Source: CAMCYM01 sp041191165
Lineage (GTDB): Bacteria; Bacteroidota; Bacteroidia; Flavobacteriales_D; Sanyastnellaceae
Direction: 5' to 3'
DNA length: 7,011 bases
Assembly: GCA_041191165.1 (NCBI GenBank)
Contig: JBEEPJ010000106.1
Span: forward strand, 1 to 7,011
The position numbers and the translations under genes are program-made. The notes under the pieces were generated by a model that made no database searches, was not told the DNA's origin, and saw nothing but the letters and a program-made list of their open reading frames with translations. Positions 1 through 6,300 of this stretch are shown here, in pieces; the stretch's first letter is position 1, and each line of letters begins with the position of its first letter.

Positions 1-1614
1 TTGGGTCAAATGGAACGCGGCATCCAATTCCTTCAGCCGATCGGGAGATAAATCGTCAGGCAGGTTGGATAGAAAGCGATACTGTTCTTGGTACACCCAC
101 TGATTCCAGGGCAAGGAAGAAGTAGCCACTTTTCCCGCGACCCAATCGGCCCGAAGGACATCCACCTGGGCAATTCGTGTACTGCGGACTTGCGGACAAT
201 TCGCGGGAAGACCCGGGCCGTATACCCAGGCGGGAATGTTCACCGCGGCCTTTTTATCGGGATCCTGAAGCAGGTGGGACTCCAGGTAGCTTAGGAACCG
301 CTCGGTGTCCATGCCCGTGAAAGCGTGCTCGGTGAAATACTGCTTCAGGAATGGATCCCACGCAGCCCTGCCCACCACATCTTCGATGGTCCTGAGGAAA
401 AAATAGCCCTTGTCATATGCGATGGCATTCATTCCATCGTCGGGATCTCGGTCCTTCAGGTGCAGCTTCAAGTGGGTGTCGTCGGGATTGACATCCATTA
501 ATGCCTCCACCTCATCCACCAGGCCTTGATGGCTCAGCGCCACCAACATTTCGCTCATTTCGGGCCCGTATACCGCTTCCATAATTCGCTGTTCGAAGTA
601 GACGGTGAACCCTTCATTGAGCCAGAAATCTTCCCATGTGGCATTGGTGACCAGGTTTCCGCTCCAACTGTGGGCGAGTTCATGGGCAATCAATGAGACC
701 AAACTCCTGTCGCCTGCTAAAATGGTCGGGGTGACGAAGGTCAAGCGCGGATTTTCCATGCCGCCAAAGGGGAAAGCTCCAGGAAGCACCAACAAATCAT
801 AGCGCTCCCACGCGTAAGGACCATACAGCGCTTCGGCGGCGATGAGCATATCCTCCATTTCCGCAAACTCATACACAGATTCCTCCAACATGGCAGCGGG
901 CGCGTAGACGCCCGTTCGCGGACCCACGGCTTCAAAGGAAACATCCCCAACCGCCAATGCCAGCAGATAGGAGGGAATGGGCTGATTCATCTCGAAAGCA
1001 TAACGTCCATCGGGCGAGATGGATTGGGGATTCACTGCGCTCATCAACGCCATCATGCCCTGAGGAACCTGAACCTCAGCCGTGTAGGTCATCCGGTTGC
1101 CAGGCGAATCCTGGCAAGGAATCCAGGTACGTGCGAGAATGGCCTGGCTCTGCGTAAAAAGAAAAGGCGAATCCCCATCCACCCAAAGAAGTGCGCCCGC
1201 ATCGGGTCCGGTCGCGTAGTCAATGGCAACCTCCTTCGCTCCCGGTGACAAGGGAATGCTCAGAGGCTGCCCGATGAACGGCTGTACAGGGCCCAGCTGG
1301 AAATCGACAGATTTTCCATCCACCCGGACAGCTTTAATGCTTAACCCATTTACATCCAGTATTATGCGCTCAGCATCCGGTGCAGTTTCGATGCGATAGT
1401 TGGCCGTGCCTTGGATGCGTTGTTGCTGAAAATCCACTGTGGCCACCCAATGGAGATGGGTCGTTCGGGCTTCCTGGGGGCGGCTGTAACTGTGATGGTC
1501 GGTTACATGATTCATGGCGATGGTCTGAGATTTGGAGTCCTGAGAGGTTGGGGATTCGCAGGCGCCACAAAACACTGTAGCGGCGAAGAGAGCGGCATAG
1601 ATCCGGGTCTGCAT
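1..1614 (-). CDS. M1 metallopeptidase, leukotriene-A4-hydrolase-like, probable lipoprotein (3' end beyond window)
   Basis: Zinc aminopeptidase that would remove N-terminal residues from peptides outside the cytoplasm. Reading from ATG at 1614, 538 codons are open to the window edge. The human-type family is about 610 residues, so roughly 70-100 C-terminal residues are missing. Residues 1-19 form a hydrophobic export signal ending in CGAC, an imperfect lipobox, so lipid anchoring at Cys19 is likely but not certain. The N-terminal beta domain spans about 45-225 and holds QSQA (155-158), matching the substrate-binding glutamine of LTA4H. The catalytic domain has GGMEN (284-288, Glu287), zinc motif HELAH (311-315) and third ligand Glu334 in WLNEG, then Tyr400 in AYDKG as the transition-state tyrosine. 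Spacings (24 from Glu287 to His311, 23 from His311 to Glu334) equal those I recall for LTA4H. YGPGLP near 450 begins the link to the helical C-terminal domain. The start lies 1 nt after the stop of the upstream peptidase, implying translational coupling. Very confident on family; physiological substrate unknown. Confidence 0.95.
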   Translation of the reverse strand, partial: MQTRIYAALFAATVFCGACESPTSQDSKSQTIAMNHVTDHHSYSRPQEARTTHLHWVATVDFQQQRIQGTANYRIETAPDAERIILDVNGLSIKAVRVDGKSVDFQLGPVQPFIGQPLSIPLSPGAKEVAIDYATGPDAGALLWVDGDSPFLFTQSQAILARTWIPCQDSPGNRMTYTAEVQVPQGMMALMSAVNPQSISPDGRYAFEMNQPIPSYLLALAVGDVSFEAVGPRTGVYAPAAMLEESVYEFAEMEDMLIAAEALYGPYAWERYDLLVLPGAFPFGGMENPRLTFVTPTILAGDRSLVSLIAHELAHSWSGNLVTNATWEDFWLNEGFTVYFEQRIMEAVYGPEMSEMLVALSHQGLVDEVEALMDVNPDDTHLKLHLKDRDPDDGMNAIAYDKGYFFLRTIEDVVGRAAWDPFLKQYFTEHAFTGMDTERFLSYLESHLLQDPDKKAAVNIPAWVYGPGLPANCPQVRSTRIAQVDVLRADWVAGKVATSSLPWNQWVYQEQYRFLSNLPDDLSPDRLKELDAAFHLTQ

Positions 1615-1615
1615 G

Positions 1616-3451
1616 TCAAGGAATTTGGCGCTGGATGCTGCGGAGCGTGCCGATTTCAAAGGCCAAACGATTGTTCCCCCGATCGACGTCCATGCTCAGC
1701 TTGAGGGGATCTAATTCTACCGATACCACGGGGCCACGGCCCGGTTCAGTGGTCGGAATCGAAAAGGTATAGGTCGGATGGGTCCAAGGCCAGTCGGGGA
1801 GCAGTGCCTCCCCAGGCGCCATTGGACGATGGCCCCGCATCATGACCAGCGGAATGTGGAATTGCTGGGTTGAGCCATCCTCAAAGGTCACCCAAACGTC
1901 TTGCGGCATGGGCATTCCTCCGATTCGAGACAGGGAAACATCCACGGATTGGGGCCCTTCCTTTACCGCCATGACGGCGTAGTCGATGGTCTGCGTGGTA
2001 TGAATCCAGTACTGGAAATACCAGTCGAGTTCCAGCCCGGAAGTATGCTCCATCACCCGCATGAAGTCATAGGGTCCAGGGTGTTTGAACGACCAATCCC
2101 GGAAATAGCGCTTCAATCCCGCATCCCGGTTCTCCTTTCCGATGACGGCAGCCAATTGGGCCAACATCAATTCCCCTTTCGAGTAAGAGGCCACGCCGTA
2201 AGCCTCGTTCGTCTGGTAATGGTCGGCATGGGTAGTTAGGGGCTCCTCCAGGCCATTTTTGACACACTGCACGTATCCTGAGTACGCAGCCTGATGTGGG
2301 GCAATCGAGCTGTTGTTTGCGAAGAGATGCGCCATACAAAGGGCGGTGACATAACTGGTAAATCCTTCGTCCAGATAAGGATAGAGTGACTCGTTGGTGG
2401 CCAGCAAGGCCTGGAACCACGAATGGGCAAGTTCATGCACCGTCACCCCCACCAAGCTTCTCAAATTTCGATGCCCGGTGATCAGTGTGGCCATGGGGTA
2501 TTCCATTCCGCCATCTCCACCCTGCAATACATGATAAGTAGGGTAGGGGTAAGGGCCCACCCAATCCGAAAGGAACCTTATGGCGCGTTCTGTATGCTCA
2601 GGCAGGGCTTCCCAATTGGCATCGTAATCCGGATGCGATTGGTGGTAAAAATGCAAAGTGATGTCACCCACTTTTCGGGTGGAGTGCACATAATCAGGAT
2701 CTGTAGCCCAGGCAAAATCAATGACCTGCTGGGCTTTCCAGTGCCAAATCCCCTTCGCAGTGTCAGCCGATGCTTGCAGCACACCCGTGGCACCGACCGG
2801 CCAGCCGGCGGGTACCCGCAACTTCACGTCGTAATTCCCAAACTCGCTGTGAAACTCCCTTCCCACATAAGGATTGGAGTGCCATCCCATGTGATCGTAG
2901 GCACAGATCTTGGGATACCACTGGGTCATGGAGTATTCGATGCCCTCTGCATTGCGCCAGCCGGAACGCCGGATTTGGCGGGGAACTTGTGCTCTCCACT
3001 CCCATTCCAATTCCACTTTTTGTCCCGGAAGGATGAACTTCTTCAGCGGAACCTGCAGGATGGTTTCGTCATGGATGAGCGCGAGTTCCGACCCATTCAT
3101 GCGCATCGTCTGCACCCGGCACCAGCCTTGCTCAGACTCGGGGAGGAGTGAAATGCGGTCTCCCACCCGAGGATCCGGATCCACAATGTTCCTGCTCCGG
3201 ACATCCATCATGCTCCCGGGCTGGAAAGCATTGAAATAGAGATGAAAAAACAATTGTTTGAGTGTGTCTGGGCTCTCATTCCAGTAGGTCATGCGGGTGA
3301 CCCCAGAAACTTGATGGACGGTGGTGTCTAAAACAATGTCCATCTTGTAATCCGCTCGTTGTTGCCAACCGGGATATTGGGCGAGCACATCTCCGGATCC
3401 GGCACAAAGGGCCATGCCCAAGAGGACGCGTGAAGTGGAAGAAATCAGCAT
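1616..3451 (-). CDS. Exported M1 family metallopeptidase (gluzincin aminopeptidase)
   Basis: Complete 611-residue zinc metallopeptidase. Residues 1-24 look like a Sec signal peptide (basic Arg8, hydrophobic 9-18, VLA then Gln25), with no lipobox, so the mature protein is probably soluble in the periplasm or secreted. An N-terminal beta-sandwich domain covers about 30-235. The catalytic domain contains GGMEYP with Glu317 (exopeptidase glutamate), zinc site HELAHSW (His339, catalytic Glu340, His343) and Glu362 in YLDEG as third ligand, 23 residues after His339. Tyr423 in SYSKG is the expected transition-state tyrosine. After about 490 the chain turns to a beta-rich domain ending with the DVDRGNN segment often seen at the end of Bacteroidota M1 enzymes. 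I see no Por (T9SS) sorting domain. It belongs to a different M1 branch from the downstream LTA4H-like gene (GGMEYP, not GGMENP; no helical C-terminal domain). ATG at 3451 lies 18 nt after the upstream stop; no Shine-Dalgarno sequence is visible, which is normal in this phylum. All catalytic residues are present. Confidence 0.95.
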   Translation of the reverse strand: MLISSTSRVLLGMALCAGSGDVLAQYPGWQQRADYKMDIVLDTTVHQVSGVTRMTYWNESPDTLKQLFFHLYFNAFQPGSMMDVRSRNIVDPDPRVGDRISLLPESEQGWCRVQTMRMNGSELALIHDETILQVPLKKFILPGQKVELEWEWRAQVPRQIRRSGWRNAEGIEYSMTQWYPKICAYDHMGWHSNPYVGREFHSEFGNYDVKLRVPAGWPVGATGVLQASADTAKGIWHWKAQQVIDFAWATDPDYVHSTRKVGDITLHFYHQSHPDYDANWEALPEHTERAIRFLSDWVGPYPYPTYHVLQGGDGGMEYPMATLITGHRNLRSLVGVTVHELAHSWFQALLATNESLYPYLDEGFTSYVTALCMAHLFANNSSIAPHQAAYSGYVQCVKNGLEEPLTTHADHYQTNEAYGVASYSKGELMLAQLAAVIGKENRDAGLKRYFRDWSFKHPGPYDFMRVMEHTSGLELDWYFQYWIHTTQTIDYAVMAVKEGPQSVDVSLSRIGGMPMPQDVWVTFEDGSTQQFHIPLVMMRGHRPMAPGEALLPDWPWTHPTYTFSIPTTEPGRGPVVSVELDPLKLSMDVDRGNNRLAFEIGTLRSIQRQIP

Positions 3452-3469
3452 GGAAAAGGAATGAAAAGT

Positions 3470-5035
3470 TCAATGGAATGCATATCGGACCGGACACTCT
3501 ACAGCCGGATTTATGCGGTAGATCATCACCCGTTCTGCTTGATTGATGGGGTTGAGCCATGCCAATAGTCGGTCCCATTTGCCCGGGGCAGCTTGCCCAA
3601 TGTATTCCATGGTGGTATAGACTTGCTTGTACTCCTCGACCCGACCTGCGATGCGTTCATCGCCATAGAACAAGAGATAGTTGGGGAAGGGCCTGGCGGT
3701 GTTTCGACACATGACCTTTTTCTCGTTCGCTGGATTTGCGGCCATGGAATGGGCGTAGTATGGAGACCATTCTCCACTGTAAAATCGAGGTGGCATGGAG
3801 GCGGAGTCTACCTCCACCGCCACAAAATTCTCCAAGTCTCCCCGGCGAAAGAGGATTTCCATGGCGGTTACTCGAGCGGTTTTAAAGGCGGCGGGGGTCA
3901 GAAAAATCAACCCCAAGACATTGATAGACAGTGCAAATCGTAAGCCCCAACGCTGCCATTTCCACCAGGCGGAATCCGGGGATTTTTGGGACATGAATTC
4001 CTGCCATCCCAGGGTTCCGAGGAGAATGATCATGGGAACGATGGGCAGGATAAACCGCTCTTGCTTGTTGGAATAAATGCTGTGAAAGGCGAAGAAGAAG
4101 AGAATGGGGAGCGCGACCCACAGCCATTTCCGCGTGGACTTGCCTGTGCCGTACATCCAAGCCAGGGATACAGGAGGAATGAGCAATCCCGCCAGTGTCA
4201 AGAAATACTGATACCACGGACCTTGGGGATAGGCGGTGGCATGGGTCGTGTTGTAACCAAAATAGGCCCGCAACTGAACGAAAGGCTCCCCCCAAACCCA
4301 CAGATCCGCAATCTGCGTCAAGGAGAAGATCACGATCGCTCCGAGCGCCAGGGGAATCAGCTCTTGGAAATAGCGCACGTTGCGCTTGCCGGATTCGTCC
4401 CAGAGCAGGGCCACAGCCCAGCCCACAGCGAGAATGCCCAGTTGGTATCTGAGACCTGTGGCCAGGCCCAGCCATGCCCCTGCGAGCAACAAATGACGGA
4501 TTGCCCATTCCTGGCGCGGCACTTTGAGAAGGGTCCAGAATGCGAACATCATGGGCGGAATGCACACCATCTCCACGAGTTGATGAACGGACAACAGCGG
4601 CATCCAAGCGAGCGCAGCCAGCGACCAGCCCACAATGCTTGCCGCGCTTTCACCGCCCATCTGACGGGCCATTTTCCAGCCCAGCCACGGAATGAGCAAA
4701 CTGTAAAGGCCGTGGAGGAGGCGGATGATGAAGGCCAAATCGGCCGGGTCCGTTATCCCAGCGGCGTCCAAGGCAAGGAGAAACAGATATTGTGTGCCCA
4801 CATAGGCAAAGTTTGCCGGATGGGGACCGATGGGTACGCCAGCGGCTTCTTGGTTCCATGGAAACCACAGATTGTAATCTTCGCCATCCCGCCAAGAGCC
4901 CGCTGCCTCGAGCACGAGAAAGTGATCGTCGTGCATCAGGTATCCCGTCGAAAGAAATGCCGCCACCAACCGCAACGCCGCGGCGACCAGCAGAATGACC
5001 CACAAGGAAGAAGCCAGTCGGAAACGGGATTTCAT
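3470..5035 (-). CDS. Multi-pass membrane GT-C glycosyltransferase, GT22/mannosyltransferase-like
   Basis: A 521-residue integral membrane protein, probably transferring a sugar from a polyprenyl-phosphate donor to an acceptor on the outer face of the inner membrane. The first membrane segment (about 11-28) is followed directly by MHDDHF (34-39), the acidic pair expected in the first external loop of GT-C enzymes. Many further hydrophobic segments follow, for example about 101-120, 132-150, 158-171, 182-210, 225-241, 276-294, 305-319, 327-341 and 366-380. The stretch HSIYSNKQERFILP (318-331) matches the H-K-x-x-R-F-x-x-P signature of the GT22 (Alg9/PIG-B) group. After about 390 there is a soluble tail of roughly 130 residues. 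The start codon overlaps the ribH stop as ATGA, so the two genes are translationally coupled. The role in envelope glycan synthesis and mannose as donor sugar are inferences from the family; GT39- or GT83-type annotation is the main alternative. Confidence 0.8.
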   Translation of the reverse strand: MKSRFRLASSLWVILLVAAALRLVAAFLSTGYLMHDDHFLVLEAAGSWRDGEDYNLWFPWNQEAAGVPIGPHPANFAYVGTQYLFLLALDAAGITDPADLAFIIRLLHGLYSLLIPWLGWKMARQMGGESAASIVGWSLAALAWMPLLSVHQLVEMVCIPPMMFAFWTLLKVPRQEWAIRHLLLAGAWLGLATGLRYQLGILAVGWAVALLWDESGKRNVRYFQELIPLALGAIVIFSLTQIADLWVWGEPFVQLRAYFGYNTTHATAYPQGPWYQYFLTLAGLLIPPVSLAWMYGTGKSTRKWLWVALPILFFFAFHSIYSNKQERFILPIVPMIILLGTLGWQEFMSQKSPDSAWWKWQRWGLRFALSINVLGLIFLTPAAFKTARVTAMEILFRRGDLENFVAVEVDSASMPPRFYSGEWSPYYAHSMAANPANEKKVMCRNTARPFPNYLLFYGDERIAGRVEEYKQVYTTMEYIGQAAPGKWDRLLAWLNPINQAERVMIYRINPAVECPVRYAFH

Positions 5036-5538
5036 GGGGTGCGATCAACCTGCAAGCCCTCGCGGGCCGCGATCATTTTTAAACAGGCGACCGCACATTC
5101 GACCCCCTTGTTCCCGTGCTGGCCTCCCGAGCGGTCCTTCGCCTGGGCCCAAGTATTGTCGGTCAGCACGCAGAAAACAGCCGGTTTTCCAGTGGTTAGG
5201 CCTACCTCCATGATGCCTTGCGCACAAGCGTTGCAGACAAAATCGAAGTGGGGCGTTTCACCCCGGATGACACTTCCGATGGCGATGACCCCGTCGCACC
5301 CACCTTGTTCCAATAACCAACGGGAGCCCAGTGGCAATTCAAAGGCACCCGGTACGTGGAGCTGGTGAATGCGTTCCTGGGGAATGCCTGCAGCTACCAA
5401 TACCTCCAATGCCCCCTGAAGCAGGGCGCCCGTGATTTCGTCATTCCATTGTGAAACAACAATGCCCACTCGGAAGTGGGCACTGGACGGCAAGGACTGC
5501 CGATCAAATTCGCTCAAATCTTTTCCCGCTGTGGCCAT
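5032..5538 (-). CDS. ribH: 6,7-dimethyl-8-ribityllumazine synthase
   Basis: Cytoplasmic enzyme of riboflavin synthesis: it condenses 5-amino-6-(D-ribitylamino)uracil with 3,4-dihydroxy-2-butanone 4-phosphate to give the lumazine that riboflavin synthase converts to riboflavin. The 168 residues match the usual 150-165 plus a short N-terminal extension, and the single lumazine-synthase domain runs from about 20 to 158. Visible family motifs are VVSQWND (27-33; Trp31 takes the place of the ring-stacking aromatic), PGAFELP (63-69), GSVIRGETPHFD (88-99; His97 is the catalytic histidine and RGET binds phosphate), LTDNTWAQAKDR (125-136; Arg136 is the phosphate-binding arginine) and GGQHGNKG (138-145). 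The enzyme normally forms pentamers or 60-mers. The ATG at 5538 is supported because the family starts shortly before the first beta strand, and it lies 65 nt after the TPR-protein stop. The stop overlaps the glycosyltransferase start. I see no FMN riboswitch in the short leader. Confidence 0.97.
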   Translation of the reverse strand: MATAGKDLSEFDRQSLPSSAHFRVGIVVSQWNDEITGALLQGALEVLVAAGIPQERIHQLHVPGAFELPLGSRWLLEQGGCDGVIAIGSVIRGETPHFDFVCNACAQGIMEVGLTTGKPAVFCVLTDNTWAQAKDRSGGQHGNKGVECAVACLKMIAAREGLQVDRTP

Positions 5539-5555
5539 GCCTCAAAAATAGGCAT
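5537..5555 (-). promoter_or_regulatory. Hairpin overlapping the ribH start codon
   Basis: On the minus strand ATGCCT, a 7-nt loop ATTTTTG, then AGGCAT form a perfect 6-bp inverted repeat. The 3' arm contains the first two bases of the ribH ATG. If formed in mRNA, it would partly hide the start codon. No U-run follows, so it is not a terminator. A 6-bp stem may arise by chance; function is inferred only. Confidence 0.35.
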
Positions 5556-5603
5556 CCCGCGTCAACTGCCACCGGCTGGGGGACAGCTTCCGCTCACAGG
5601 GTT
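5539..5603. other. 65-nt spacer between TPR gene and ribH
   Basis: The only spacer above 20 nt between genes. Apart from the hairpin at the ribH start, it holds no strong terminator (no long stem followed by a T-run on the minus strand) and no convincing two-part Bacteroidota promoter. Read-through from the TPR gene into ribH is therefore the simplest reading. Confidence 0.5.
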
Positions 5604-6254
5604 TTAGAGGGATGCCGCCAAACCTTGCGCTGCGGAGAAAGACTGACTCGTCGGATACTCCTCCACAATGGTCTCCAAATCGGACTTGGCCCCGGCGGCG
5701 TCACCCAGCTCCAGCTTCACCAGTGCGGACTTGTAGAGGTACATCGGAACAATCACATCCCGGGCGTTGCCCGATTCGCCGATGGAAATGGCGCGGTCGA
5801 AGGCCTTGGCGGCATTTTCAAAGTCGCCCTTTTCCACATGGCAATCGCCTGCACCTCCTTCCGCCATGGCCTGCACCACATCATCTCCGAGGTCCACCTG
5901 CTCAAAAGCGTCGATGGCTTCGTCGTACTGTCCCATGCTGCGGTAGTAGATGCCCAGGCGGTAGGCCGCACGAGAAGCGGCCTTGGTGCCGCTGTGCTGC
6001 TCCAACACCTCGATCAGACCCGCGGAAAAACCATCCCCGTTGACCGCCAAGTCCATGGAGTCCAACTCGACATAGTTTTCAGCGCGCCAAATGGCCTCTT
6101 CCGCCCGCTCCTCTGCGGGGAGGGCGACGAAGTACCGGTAACCCAACAAGCCCAATACCACCACAACCACACCTCCCACGCCGTACAGCAGGGGTTTGCG
6201 GTTCTGATCGACAAAGCGCTCGGTGCGGGAATAAGCCTCTTCGACTTGAACCAT
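5604..6254 (-). CDS. Membrane-anchored tetratricopeptide-repeat protein
   Basis: This is the bacterial part of a longer open frame. Counted from the in-frame ATG at 6254 it has 216 residues, close to the roughly 225-235 usual for the TPR protein that sits beside ribH in many Flavobacteria. A short amphipathic start (VEEAYSRTERFVDQNRK, 4-20) precedes one membrane helix (about 21-42), and the rest lies on the far side of the membrane. TPR-type helical pairs are visible at about 89-122 (AAYRLGIYYRSMGQYDEAIDAFEQV), 126-159 (QAMAEGGAGDCHVEKGDFENAAKAF) and 167-201 (YLYKSALVKLELGDAAGAKSDLETI). TPRs bind partner proteins; no specific partner or pathway is known to me. All 11 arginine codons are CGN, as expected for the host. 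The true N-terminus is uncertain because upstream sequence is foreign: the native start could be 6254, or some native N-terminal residues may have been lost at the junction. Confidence 0.8.
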   Translation of the reverse strand: MVQVEEAYSRTERFVDQNRKPLLYGVGGVVVVVLGLLGYRYFVALPAEERAEEAIWRAENYVELDSMDLAVNGDGFSAGLIEVLEQHSGTKAASRAAYRLGIYYRSMGQYDEAIDAFEQVDLGDDVVQAMAEGGAGDCHVEKGDFENAAKAFDRAISIGESGNARDVIVPMYLYKSALVKLELGDAAGAKSDLETIVEEYPTSQSFSAAQGLAASL

Positions 6255-6300
6255 CAAAGGTTCTTCGTTGGAAACAAACGATATTTTTTGAATAAAGTTT
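6225..6300. other. Composition and codon-usage breakpoint inside one open frame
   Basis: Sequence above roughly 6255 is lower in GC and AGA/AGG-using; below it is GC-rich and CGN-using. The last phage-looking residues are SFVSNEEP and the first TPR-family residues are VEEAYSRTERF, so the join lies within a few codons of 6245-6265. No insertion-sequence end, tRNA, integrase or target-site duplication is visible around it. An assembly or amplification chimera and a genuine recombination event both fit. Confidence 0.7.

Noticed and set aside
2423..3151. 242-codon open frame on the plus strand
   Set aside because: Antisense to the M1 peptidase catalytic and N-terminal domains; no recognisable motif and no independent spacing for a start.
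3882..4607. 241-codon open frame on the minus strand, out of frame with the glycosyltransferase
   Set aside because: Same-strand shadow inside a hydrophobic gene; the translated product is compositionally odd, and the main frame carries all the membrane segments and motifs.
3986..5368. 460-codon open frame on the plus strand
   Set aside because: It lies wholly antisense to the glycosyltransferase and ribH, both convincing genes. The product is rich in Arg, Gln, Pro and His with no domain, a pattern expected from the reverse of a GC-rich membrane-protein gene.
5543..5550. TATTTTTG matching the Bacteroidota -7 promoter box (TAnnTTTG)
   Set aside because: It sits 4 nt before the ribH ATG and forms mostly the loop of the hairpin. 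The nearest upstream TTG is only 12 nt away, too close for the usual -33/-7 spacing, so a promoter is not supported.
5556..5603. Possible terminator after the TPR gene (GCC-GGT-GGC repeat)
   Set aside because: The stem is only 3 bp and has no following T-run on the minus strand.
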